Origin: JAPUME01 sp027294185 | Lineage (GTDB): Bacteria > Acidobacteriota > Terriglobia > UBA7540 > JAPUME01 | DNA: 64,000 nt | NCBI GenBank assembly: GCA_963555835.3 | Contig: CAUVWZ020000002.1 | Location: 1,550,001 to 1,614,000 of the forward strand | Reading direction: 5' to 3' | Shown: piece after piece, positions 41,734-50,307 of the stretch | Layout: each line of letters begins with the position of its first letter | Position numbering within the stretch: position 1 is the first letter of the stretch | Translations under genes and position numbers: made by a program | Notes under the pieces: generated by a model | Database searches by the model: none | The model's input: the letters and a program-made list of their open reading frames with translations, nothing else | What the model was told of the DNA's origin: nothing

Positions 41734-44508
41734 ATGCATACGATGGTCCCTAAGGGGAGGAAGCTCATTACTGCAATCGTCCTCCTGGTTCTATTCCTTC
41801 CCGCCCTGCAGGCCCAAACCCCATCCCAGCAGCCTTCCACAGGCGACTCCGCCGATCCAACTATTATCGAGGACATCGTCTTTCGCGGGAACCGCCGCGT
41901 AAGGAGCGCAACGCTCCGGGCGCGGATATTCTCCCAACCGGGTGACGTGTACGATGAGGCCGCGCTCCGCCGCGATTTTCACGCCCTTTGGAACACCGGC
42001 TTCCTCGACGACATTCGCATGGTGGTGTCCGACGGTGAAGAAGGACAGATTGTCACCTTCTACGTTCGGGAAAAGAAAACCATACGGAGCATTGAATACG
42101 TCGGGAACAAGAGTGTCCAGCTCTCGGACATCCTGGAACGGTTCAAGTTGCGGAAGGTCCACCTGTCGGTGAGAAGCCAGTACGATCCGGTCATGATCCG
42201 CCGCGCGCAGGTGGTGCTGGAGCAGATGCTTTCCGAGCAGGGTCGCATGTTTGCACGCGTTACGCATCGAACCCGCAACATCCCTCCCAATTCGGTCCGC
42301 CTGATTTTCGTCGTCAAGGAGGGACCCAAGGTCAAGGTGGGAAAGATACGCTTCGAGGGAAATACGATCATCAGCAACAAAAAGATGGTTCGGGCCATGA
42401 AGCTTTCCCGGCCCGCAGGACTACCCCCCTGGTTTTACATCTTTCACAAGACCTACCACGAAGGAAAGATGGAGGCCGACCTGGAGCTGGTCCGCGAACT
42501 CTTCCAGGACCAGGGGTACTTCAAAGCCCTGATTCACCGGCCCGAAGTCACCATGACAGACACGAAGCGCCGGTGGCCGTTTTTCTTCTTTAGCTGGGGA
42601 AGAGGAAAACGAGTGGACGTCAAGATCAAGGTGGAAGAGGGCGACCTCTACCACATGGGTAAATTCAAGATTCGGGGCAATAAGCTCTTTAAGCAGGAAC
42701 AACTGGCCCGGGTATTCGGAATGAAGGAAGGGGATATCTTCAATGCTTCGCGTGCCCGGAAGAGCCTGGAGGACTTCCGGAAACTTTACGGAGAGTTTGG
42801 TTACATCAACTTTACCGCCGTTCCCGAAATCGATTTTGACGATACAAAACGAACCATCGACTTTACGCTGGATTTCGAGGAAGACAAGCAGTTCTTCATT
42901 CGCCGGGTGGAATTTTCCGGCAATACCAAAACGCGCGATAAGGTGCTCCGGCGCGAACTGTTCGTCAACGAGGGAGGCATTTTCAGCACCCGGCTCTGGG
43001 ACATCAGCGTGCTCCGCCTGAACCAGCTTGGCTTCTTTGATGTGATCAAAGAGGAAGACTACGAGGTCCGGCAAAACAATAAAGAAGGGACAGTGGATGT
43101 TATCCTGAACGTCAAGGAGCGGGGGCGCCAGTCGATTGGCTTCTCGGGCGGGGTAAGCGGACTGGCCGGCAACTTTGTGGGCATCAATTACTCCACCAAC
43201 AACTTCCTCGGCCTGGGGGAGACACTCAGCGTCCAGACGCAGTTCGGAACTTTCCAGAAATCCTATTCATTCGGCTTTACCGAACCCTACTTTTTTAACC
43301 GGTCGATGACCACCGGATTCACCATCTTTAAGAGCGAATACAAATTTGACCAGGCGCGCCAAGCCGCCGTGCTGAGAGGTCTCGACCCCAATATCTTCCA
43401 GGGGAACCAGTTCTTCCAGAATTTCCAGCAGAATTCCACGGGATTTACAGTGTTCCTAAGCTACCCCTTGCGGCGCAGTTTCGCCCGCGTCGGCCTCAGC
43501 TACAGCTACAGTGTAAGCAGCTTGAAGACGTTCAGCGCTGCATCTGAGGCGATTTTTGGCGGCCTGTTTTTCCGCGGATTCGATACGCCGAACTCGCTTG
43601 AAGGAATCCGCACCAGCAAGATCACGCCCACCTACACCTATAACACCATCGACAACCAGTGGGCCCCCACCCGCGGCAGGTCTATTTTTCTCGCCACGGA
43701 GTTTGCCGGCAGCCTTATGGGCGGCAATGTCAATTCTTTCCGGCCTATTTTCGAATTCAAGCAGTTCCTACCGATCCATAAACGGAACGTGTTGGGCTTG
43801 CGGATTCAAGCTTCGTGGGTCACCGGGTTCGGCGGCGTCGTGGCGCCGCCCTTCTCCCGCTTCTTCATCGGCGGCGAGAATGATCTGCGCGGGTTCCGCA
43901 TCCGCTCCATCAGCCCGCTGGTATTTTTCCCAACCTCCTCCAGCGTCCCGCAATTGAATGACGACGGCACACTGGCCGTGGATGAAAACGGTCTTGCGCT
44001 ACCGCGCATCTCTTTCCCTTCCACGACGGTAACCTTCCCCGGCGCCGATGCCATGACCGTGGGTAACTTTGAATATCGAGTTCCCGTTTTTGGACCCCTG
44101 ACCGTTGCCTATTTCGTTGATGCCGGCACGAGTTGGATCCTGCGCAGAAACCAGCTCAAGCTTCGCCCCGACACGCTGGATGGCCTGAGGGCCCGTTTTC
44201 CCCAGGACATCTTTAATTTTCCTTTCGAGGATAGACTTGAACCGGTCTCATCCACCGACGGAAAGTTGCGGATGTCGACCGGGGTGGAATTTCAGGTCCT
44301 GATGCCGGTTATGAACGTGCCCTTCCGAATTTATTGGGCCCGAAACGTGATGCGCCAGGACGTGGTCTTGACGCCACCCCAATCATTTCCTTCTCGGGAT
44401 CTGTTCCCGAACGATATTACCTTCGCCCAAGCCATCCCGTTTTTCTCAGGTTTTCGCCTGCAGGAGCGCAAATCGCGGCTGGGGTTCACGGTTTCCCGCA
44501 CTTTCTGA
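41734..44508 (+). CDS. bamA: Outer membrane protein assembly factor BamA
   Basis: A 924-residue Omp85 protein that inserts beta-barrels into the outer membrane. After a signal peptide (LITAIVLLVLFLPALQAQ) there are five POTRA domains (about residues 40-470), starting with IIEDIVFRGNRRVRSATLRARI. The 16-strand barrel covers the rest, with the family motif VGRF-like segment around RFFIGGENDLRGFRIRSISP (lid-lock region R-G-F) and the terminal strand ending in F (GFTVSRTF). The open frame begins at 41497, overlapping clpC; ATG 41734 was chosen because it gives a normal signal peptide and follows AAGGG by 11 bases. Confidence 0.94.
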   Translation: MHTMVPKGRKLITAIVLLVLFLPALQAQTPSQQPSTGDSADPTIIEDIVFRGNRRVRSATLRARIFSQPGDVYDEAALRRDFHALWNTGFLDDIRMVVSDGEEGQIVTFYVREKKTIRSIEYVGNKSVQLSDILERFKLRKVHLSVRSQYDPVMIRRAQVVLEQMLSEQGRMFARVTHRTRNIPPNSVRLIFVVKEGPKVKVGKIRFEGNTIISNKKMVRAMKLSRPAGLPPWFYIFHKTYHEGKMEADLELVRELFQDQGYFKALIHRPEVTMTDTKRRWPFFFFSWGRGKRVDVKIKVEEGDLYHMGKFKIRGNKLFKQEQLARVFGMKEGDIFNASRARKSLEDFRKLYGEFGYINFTAVPEIDFDDTKRTIDFTLDFEEDKQFFIRRVEFSGNTKTRDKVLRRELFVNEGGIFSTRLWDISVLRLNQLGFFDVIKEEDYEVRQNNKEGTVDVILNVKERGRQSIGFSGGVSGLAGNFVGINYSTNNFLGLGETLSVQTQFGTFQKSYSFGFTEPYFFNRSMTTGFTIFKSEYKFDQARQAAVLRGLDPNIFQGNQFFQNFQQNSTGFTVFLSYPLRRSFARVGLSYSYSVSSLKTFSAASEAIFGGLFFRGFDTPNSLEGIRTSKITPTYTYNTIDNQWAPTRGRSIFLATEFAGSLMGGNVNSFRPIFEFKQFLPIHKRNVLGLRIQASWVTGFGGVVAPPFSRFFIGGENDLRGFRIRSISPLVFFPTSSSVPQLNDDGTLAVDENGLALPRISFPSTTVTFPGADAMTVGNFEYRVPVFGPLTVAYFVDAGTSWILRRNQLKLRPDTLDGLRARFPQDIFNFPFEDRLEPVSSTDGKLRMSTGVEFQVLMPVMNVPFRIYWARNVMRQDVVLTPPQSFPSRDLFPNDITFAQAIPFFSGFRLQERKSRLGFTVSRTF

Positions 44509-44570
44509 TTCTGCGGAATTGCGGTACAATGGGGAATAGGTAAATCTTTAGGTTTTGTGAAGGAGCTTGA

Positions 44571-45212
44571 ATGAGAGGCAGATGGGTCATAGTCACGGCT
44601 TTTGCATTACTCTGGGGGAGCAGCCCCGGCCTGAGAGCGCAGGTTTCCGACGCGCCTCTTCCTACCCGAATTGCGGTGGTAAACATGAACGCGGCCATCG
44701 CCGCCACGGCGGAGGGGAGTAAGGTAACCGAGGACCTTCAAAAGAAATTCGAGCCCCGCAGGCAGGAACTCGAAAGTAAGCAGCGCGACGTCCAGGCTCT
44801 ACAGCAAAGATACCAGCAGCAGAGCACCACCCTTAGCGAACAGGAACGCCGCCGTCTGGCTCGCCAGTTGGAAGAGGAACAACGGTCACTCAAACGGAGT
44901 CAGGAAGACTACCAGGCCGATTCGCAGATCGAGTCCCAGGACGCTTTCAACCGGCTGGTGGACAAGATGCAGCAGATCATCAGCCAGTACGCCGCCCAGA
45001 ACGGCTATGTTTTGGTGCTCGACTACGCGCAGATTCCCGTCTTTTACATCCACAAGAGCATCGATATCACCGACGATCTTGTCCGGCGGTTTAACACGGC
45101 GAATCCTGTGGAGTCCGCCACCACCACGGCCGCACCCGCTCCGAGCCCCGCATCGGCTCCGGCGACCCCTGGCGAACCTGCTGGAACGAACCCGGGCAGC
45201 GGCAACCCCTAG
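44571..45212 (+). CDS. Periplasmic chaperone OmpH/Skp family
   Basis: A 213-residue secreted protein: signal peptide to about residue 23 (ending LRAQ), then the Skp fold. RIAVVNMNAAIAATAEGSKV forms the first strand and helix, a long coiled-coil arm covers residues 50-130 (rich in Gln, Glu, Arg), and NGYVLVLDYAQIPVFYIHKSIDITDDLVRRFN closes the body domain. A Pro/Ala/Thr-rich tail of about 35 residues is added. Skp holds unfolded outer-membrane proteins for BamA, the gene just upstream. The ATG has GAAGGAG six bases upstream; TACAAT at about 44526 could be a weak extra promoter. Confidence 0.9.
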   Translation: MRGRWVIVTAFALLWGSSPGLRAQVSDAPLPTRIAVVNMNAAIAATAEGSKVTEDLQKKFEPRRQELESKQRDVQALQQRYQQQSTTLSEQERRRLARQLEEEQRSLKRSQEDYQADSQIESQDAFNRLVDKMQQIISQYAAQNGYVLVLDYAQIPVFYIHKSIDITDDLVRRFNTANPVESATTTAAPAPSPASAPATPGEPAGTNPGSGNP

Positions 45213-45350
45213 CGGGCCGAGAGTAGACTTCCGAAATTTTCCGGGAGATCAGTGGGCGTGGGTGTGCGCGATATCGTCCCCCGAACGACCTCTCGGCCGC
45301 ACGATGCTTAAGCTCTCCCCGACCTCCCCCCTCCCTGGTGTCAACGAGGG

Positions 45351-46313
45351 TCATTCCCTAATCGCTCCAGCCCCATTCGCTCCGGAATGCCTTCCCAGTT
45401 CTTCAAAGGCTTCCCTGAGCCCTCGCGCGAGGGCCGCCGCGTCTCCCTCCCCCCAGAAGTGGAGGAAAACCATGCGAGGCTCATCCCCAATCATGTGATT
45501 GTGGAGGGCGAGAACCTTGATCTCGTTCCTGCGGAGCGCGCGAATCACCGGATTCACCTCTGCCTCAATCATCGCGTAGTCTCCATCGACCACGGCTCCC
45601 TTCGAGGTGGCCCGAAACGTCATCCACGAATTCACGCCCATCGCCGCGTCCATCTCCACGCCGCCCGCGATGACCTCCAGGTCCCGGCGGGGGACCACGA
45701 TCTTCAGGATTCCACCATTCACCTGCCCTGATGTTCCCACAATGGATTCAATCTCCCCAATATCCAGGCTACCCGCAGATTCCGAGGAGGGTAGAGAGAA
45801 AGTGCCGTCCCGCATGACCTGCAAGGCGCTCCTCAGGGTTCTCGACAAGTCTTCCTCATTGCCACGGCCCATAATGTGCATATACATAATCCGCGGCTCC
45901 TCCCAGAGAAGATGGTTGTGAAGCGCCGTCACCTGGATGCCGCCTTCGAGCAAGAGGGAGATCGCCGGGTTTACCTCATCGGGCCGCAGCGTAAGATCAC
46001 CCGCCACGACCACCTGGTTGCCGCCTGCCACCTTGAAGGAGAGCCAGGAGGTTAGCCCCATGCCCGCCGGAAAATCCACGTCCGAAACTCTGACTCCCAG
46101 CCTCTTTCGGGGGAATTTGACCTGGAAGACTTCTCCACTCCACTGGCCGCGGACACCGAAGATTCTTTCGATGATTTTTGAATCGACCCTGGCTCTCGTC
46201 GCGGCCTCCAGGGAGGTCACACAGAGGCTGGGGAAAATAAAGGCGCATACCCACAGCACCGCCAAGGCGGCGAAAACAAAGGGGCCTCTCAGGGGGAGTT
46301 TGGCAAAACGCAT
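45351..46313 (-). CDS. Secreted protein with tandem DUF1259 domains
   Basis: A 320-residue exported protein: signal peptide to about residue 38, then two related halves. Each has the DUF1259 (LppY/LpqO) pattern: a start like IIERIFGVRGQWSGEVFQV or IESIVGTSGQVNGGILKI, and a core IQVTALHNHLLWEEPRIMYMHIMGRG or IKVLALHNHMIGDEPRMVFLHFWGEG. The conserved H-N-H...H set in both copies could bind metal. The family was first noted among mycobacterial lipoproteins; its role is unknown. Residues after each core (LARGLREAFEEL) form a helix. The outer-membrane-like gene upstream (77 bp) may be cotranscribed. Confidence 0.85.
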   Translation of the reverse strand: MRFAKLPLRGPFVFAALAVLWVCAFIFPSLCVTSLEAATRARVDSKIIERIFGVRGQWSGEVFQVKFPRKRLGVRVSDVDFPAGMGLTSWLSFKVAGGNQVVVAGDLTLRPDEVNPAISLLLEGGIQVTALHNHLLWEEPRIMYMHIMGRGNEEDLSRTLRSALQVMRDGTFSLPSSESAGSLDIGEIESIVGTSGQVNGGILKIVVPRRDLEVIAGGVEMDAAMGVNSWMTFRATSKGAVVDGDYAMIEAEVNPVIRALRRNEIKVLALHNHMIGDEPRMVFLHFWGEGDAAALARGLREAFEELGRHSGANGAGAIRE

Positions 46314-46390
46314 CTTCGTACCTCCTCAAAATCAATTCTTTAGGGAAATTCTTCCCCATGAAAAGAATCAGCGGAATCGCACTTCACGCC

Positions 46391-47182
46391 TCAGAAATGC
46401 CACACCATTCCTGCGGCAATCCGGAAACGCTGCCAACCCTCACGGCCGCTATCCTGAACAACGGGCATGGAGACGACCACGAAAGTCTGAAGGCTGCGGC
46501 CGATCTCTCTGGACAGAGTGGGGTGAATCATCAGGGCGGAAGTGCGGGACTCGGGCAAGAGCATTCCCTCCTCCCGACTTCTCCCTGTCTTCTCCCACGA
46601 GAGGCCCAACTGGGGATTGAAAGGCCAACCACGGCTCTCGTAACCCAGTCCCCCTCCCAGCAATAATCGATTACCCCGCTTTTCACCCGTTTCGAAAGAT
46701 GACTCCGTGCGCCCGAGGCCGTAAGCAAGGACAGACCAATGCCTCCACTCGACACCATAGAGGACTCCACCGCCGACACCGAACGACCGGTGTTCCAGAT
46801 TGCCCGTCGGTGGCTCCAAAGTAAGAACCGCCATGAGAGATCGATTTCTTCTCACCTGCGGGTAGTACCGAATTCCTACCACCACGTCCTGTACGCCCGT
46901 GGCCGATTCTTGGGCGCTATCCCGTTCCGCTTCAAAGGGCAAGGTAACCGAAACGCCCCATCGGTCATTGAAAGAGGTCCCGACGCTCAAAATCCCGATA
47001 TGGGATCGGCTTCGAGGACTCGGCCGGCGCCCCTGGTTGGTGAGATAGAACTGGGTGGAAACGAAACGCTTCTGGGAGATCAACGTCGAAGATTGCGGGC
47101 CAAAGATGGCTTCGTGGTGCGCCTGAAGATCGGGCCCGATCATCAGGAGAGCCAGGAGGACGCTTCCCCAACAAACGAGCAT
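46391..47182 (-). CDS. Probable outer-membrane beta-barrel protein
   Basis: A 263-residue protein with a signal peptide (LVCWGSVLLALLMIGPDLQA) cleaved before HHEAIFGPQ. The mature part has alternating beta-strand patterns (RWGVSVTLPFEAERD, DVVVGIRYYPQVRR, GVLYGVEWRHWSVLAYGLGR, QTFVVVSMPVVQ) and ends MVWHF; a C-terminal Phe is the BamA-recognition signal of barrels. It resembles small DUF-type transporter barrels often found beside metal or copper resistance genes, but I cannot name the family. Two His follow the cleavage site. ATG 47182 has AGAGG upstream. Genes around it suggest a secreted, metal-related pair with the DUF1259 protein; this is inference. Confidence 0.72.
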   Translation of the reverse strand: MLVCWGSVLLALLMIGPDLQAHHEAIFGPQSSTLISQKRFVSTQFYLTNQGRRPSPRSRSHIGILSVGTSFNDRWGVSVTLPFEAERDSAQESATGVQDVVVGIRYYPQVRRNRSLMAVLTLEPPTGNLEHRSFGVGGGVLYGVEWRHWSVLAYGLGRTESSFETGEKRGNRLLLGGGLGYESRGWPFNPQLGLSWEKTGRSREEGMLLPESRTSALMIHPTLSREIGRSLQTFVVVSMPVVQDSGREGWQRFRIAAGMVWHF

Positions 47183-47418
47183 CCGCCAGCCTCTTTTCGC
47201 GATTTCAAGTCTACAGGTTGTCAAAGGTAAAACCCCCAATGTTCCTGATTTCTAACGACCGAGCAGGTGCTGTAAAAGGACCCATGCAGCGCGCACTCTC
47301 GCATTGACAGTCCGCAATTATGGCACGAACAAGAACCCTTCCCTGCCGAAAATCAGCCAGGGAGTTTTCTCCATCAGCGGGCATCAGCAGCCCCGGCAGG
47401 AGTGTTAAAAAACTCGCC

Positions 47419-48807
47419 CTATTGAAATTGGATGCTGCCGAGCATTAATTCGAATGTAGAGCGGTAGGTCGCGAATTCCTTTTGCGGCGCCACGAAGATC
47501 ACATAGAAAAGCCCTTTGGGGCGGCGGAGGGTAACCAGCCAGTCGGTTTCCCGCCTTCCCTGGAGAGGCGAGGGGTTGTCGAGCAGCAGGGAATAGGCCG
47601 GGCGGCGGTCAACGCGGAATCGTTCCCCCGAATTGGACACACTTTTAAGCTCGGGATTCGACTCGCGCAGGTGGCCTATAAATTCCTGAGTCAACTGTTC
47701 AAGTCCCCGGTACCCTTTCGACGACTGAGGACTGTAGAACCCCACTACAGCCCCGTAGGCCTGCTCCGCACCGCCCCCTTCAAGAGGTACCATGCCTCGC
47801 TCCGGAAAGAAGGTCGTATCCTGCTCTCCCTCTCGCAGTTGCCAGTTGCTCGGGTACTCCATGAGGTAATCGTCGGCTTCGTGAATCCTCGTCCGGGACG
47901 ACGGCGGAGGTGGTGGCTGAGCAGCGGATGAACTCGCAGGGGACGTCCCGCCGGCAGCCGCTTCGGTCTTCTGGGAATAGGGTACGGAACCGAGCTGCCG
48001 CTTTACGTTCCGAAAGGCTCGCGTGTCCCGGCGGTAGGATTTCGCCGGTCCGAGCCGTGGAATTTCCTGTTCCACATTCCGAACCCGGTTGCCCGGATTC
48101 GGATGGGAAGAAAAGAACTGTGTGGTGCGCTTCGGGTATTTTTGCTCCAGAATCTGGAAGAAGGTCGCCATCGACTTTGGATCATAACCGGCATCGTAAA
48201 GAATGTAGGTGGCAATCTGGTCCGACTGGGTCTCGGCATCACGGGAATACTTGAGCATGACCGAGTTGAACCCGAACCCAACGCCCATCTGGGCCATTTG
48301 TCCTATGGCTCCCCCGCCCAAAAGTCCGCCAAAAATCCTCAAGGGCGCTTGTGCGATGACCGCCTTCGATGCGCGATTCGTCGAATGGCGCATCACAACG
48401 TGCCCGATTTCGTGGGCAATCACTCCGGCAAGCTCCGACTCATTCCGGGCAGCTTCCACAGTCCCCCGATTCACGTAGATGAACCCGCCGGGCAGGGCAA
48501 AGGCGTTGATCGGCTCCGCATTGACGAACTTGAACTCCCAGGGGTAGTCGGTTTCGCCCGGTGCGTAGCGCACCAGCTTTTTCCCCAGCTCGTTCAGGTA
48601 AGCCGTCGAGGTCTTGTTCTTGACGATGGGGAATTCCTTGTCGGCCTGCGCTGCCGCTTCCTTGCCCATTTCCACATCCTGCGCCGGCGAGAAGATGTTG
48701 AATCCCGGCTTGAATTTCCGGCGTTCGGCTGCAAACAGCGCCGCCGCCGTCATGAACAGGATGAAGATGACTCGCAGCTTTCCGGCATGTCTCCCATGCT
48801 GAATCAT
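47419..48807 (-). CDS. M48-family zinc metalloprotease with C-terminal extension
   Basis: A 462-residue exported peptidase related to BepA/LoiP. Signal peptide VIFILFMTAAALFAAE, then the M48 domain with zinc motif HEIGHVVMRHS (about residue 133) and the third ligand in SRDAETQSDQIATYI. The region FFSSHPNPGNRVRNVEQEI is typical of this group. Residues 300-462 add a separate domain after a Pro-rich linker (SSAAQPPPPPSSRTR), including EYPSNWQLREGEQDTTFFPERG and FSTYRSTFELML-like end; this resembles the secreted PsbP-like/DUF1795 type of fold, role unknown. Outer-membrane quality control is the likely job, given the family and BamA nearby. Confidence 0.9.
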   Translation of the reverse strand: MIQHGRHAGKLRVIFILFMTAAALFAAERRKFKPGFNIFSPAQDVEMGKEAAAQADKEFPIVKNKTSTAYLNELGKKLVRYAPGETDYPWEFKFVNAEPINAFALPGGFIYVNRGTVEAARNESELAGVIAHEIGHVVMRHSTNRASKAVIAQAPLRIFGGLLGGGAIGQMAQMGVGFGFNSVMLKYSRDAETQSDQIATYILYDAGYDPKSMATFFQILEQKYPKRTTQFFSSHPNPGNRVRNVEQEIPRLGPAKSYRRDTRAFRNVKRQLGSVPYSQKTEAAAGGTSPASSSAAQPPPPPSSRTRIHEADDYLMEYPSNWQLREGEQDTTFFPERGMVPLEGGGAEQAYGAVVGFYSPQSSKGYRGLEQLTQEFIGHLRESNPELKSVSNSGERFRVDRRPAYSLLLDNPSPLQGRRETDWLVTLRRPKGLFYVIFVAPQKEFATYRSTFELMLGSIQFQ

Positions 48808-48939
48808 TCCTTACTCCCTTACCCCATTCCTTCATCCTTACGCGGCGTGTTCACTGTGCCATCCTCATCTTAGCAGCCATCCTGCCGACTCGGAGGCGAC
48901 TTTCCGAAGAAAGGCTGCATCGTAGCCCGCCGGGTTTCT

Positions 48940-50253
48940 TCATTCTGCTGCGCGTTTTCTCCAACCTGCCAGGACCTCCGCCCCACGGTAGCGCGCCCGT
49001 ACGCCCAGTTCTTCCTCGATTCGCAGCAAACGATTGTACTTTGCCATCCGTTCAGAGCCTGCCACCGAGCCGATCTTGATCTGCCCGGCGCCGGTTGCAA
49101 CCGCCAAATCCGCCATGCTGTCATCCTCGGTCTCACCCGAACGCGCAGAGATCACCGGCCGGTAGCCGTTCTTCTGCGCTGCCCTCACCAAATCGAGCGT
49201 CTCCGTAACGGTTCCAATCTGGTTCATCTTGACCAGCACGGCATTGGCGGCGCCTTCCGCAATGCCTTTCTGGAGCCGGCGCAGGTTGGTGACAAAAAGA
49301 TCGTCGCCGAGGATCTGGCAGCCCTCGCCCAGCCGCTCGGTAAGCGCCTTCCAGCCCGTCCAGTCCTCCTCGTCCAGGCCGTCTTCGATGGAGAAAATCG
49401 GGTACTTGCGAGTCCAGCCGGCGAGTCGCTCGACCATTTCCGTCGAGTTGAGGTCCACCTGATCCCGGGCCAGCCGGTAAGCCCCGTCGCGGTAAAAGTG
49501 GGTGGCGGCAATATCGAGCGCAATCCCCGCCTCCTCTCCCGGTTTGAGCTCCGCCTGCTCGAAGGCTTCCACCATCAGGCGCAGGGCTTCCTCATTCGAG
49601 GGGAGGGCGGGGCCAAAGCCTCCCTCGTCCGCAACGCCTGTGACTGCATATCCACGCTTCCTGAGCACATCCTTCATCACCTGACGAACCCGTTGGGCCT
49701 GCTCCAGGGCATCTGAGTACCGCGCCGCCTTGAGGGGAAGAAAAAGGAAATCCTGAACATCCAGCCCCGAGGCGTTCGCTCCACCCACATGGAGACCACC
49801 GCTCAGGATGTTGACCATGGGCATGGGAAGTTCTCCGGCCCGAGACCCGCCCAGGTATCGGTAGAGCGGAACCTCCTCAGAGCTTGCCGCGGCGCGTAGG
49901 GTGGCAAGCGATACTCCCAGCAGCGCGTTCGCCCCCAGGGACTCTTTGTTCTCGCTGCCGTCGAGCTCGATCAATCTTTCATCAACCGCCTGTTGATTCA
50001 GGGCTTCCTCACCCTCGAGAGCCGGGGAAATTTCCCGATTCACGTTCTCTACGGCGCGGAGAACCCCTCGTCCCAGGAATCGTCTTTCATCCCCGTCGCG
50101 CAATTCCAGAGCTTCAAACCTCCCGGTTGATGCGCCCGAGGGGACGAGGGAGCGCGCACTCGATCCGTCCTCCAGAAAGACATGCGTCTCCACCGTAGGA
50201 TTACCCCGCGAATCCAATACTTCGAGCGCGTGAATTCTTATGATTCGAGGCAA
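48940..50253 (-). CDS. eno: Enolase (phosphopyruvate hydratase), divergent
   Basis: A 437-residue enolase of normal length: 2-phosphoglycerate to phosphoenolpyruvate. Metal and catalytic residues are largely present: VADEGGFGP (Glu), ALDIAATHF (Asp), FSIEDGLDEEDW (Glu), LGDDLFVTN (Asp), VKMNQIGT (catalytic Lys) and GQIKIGS (second Lys). Two positions differ from the usual sequence: the SHRSGETED loop reads SARSGETED, so the His next to the active site is Ala370, and the NGGAHA stretch reads SGGLHV. It starts at TTG 50253, with GGGAG seven bases upstream. It may be the only enolase or a paralogue; the window does not tell. Confidence 0.9.
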   Translation of the reverse strand: MPRIIRIHALEVLDSRGNPTVETHVFLEDGSSARSLVPSGASTGRFEALELRDGDERRFLGRGVLRAVENVNREISPALEGEEALNQQAVDERLIELDGSENKESLGANALLGVSLATLRAAASSEEVPLYRYLGGSRAGELPMPMVNILSGGLHVGGANASGLDVQDFLFLPLKAARYSDALEQAQRVRQVMKDVLRKRGYAVTGVADEGGFGPALPSNEEALRLMVEAFEQAELKPGEEAGIALDIAATHFYRDGAYRLARDQVDLNSTEMVERLAGWTRKYPIFSIEDGLDEEDWTGWKALTERLGEGCQILGDDLFVTNLRRLQKGIAEGAANAVLVKMNQIGTVTETLDLVRAAQKNGYRPVISARSGETEDDSMADLAVATGAGQIKIGSVAGSERMAKYNRLLRIEEELGVRARYRGAEVLAGWRKRAAE

Positions 50254-50307
50254 AGCTTCACTCCCAACATTTTCAAAATGGAAAACCGCCGGGTTTGCGA
50301 ACCCAGA

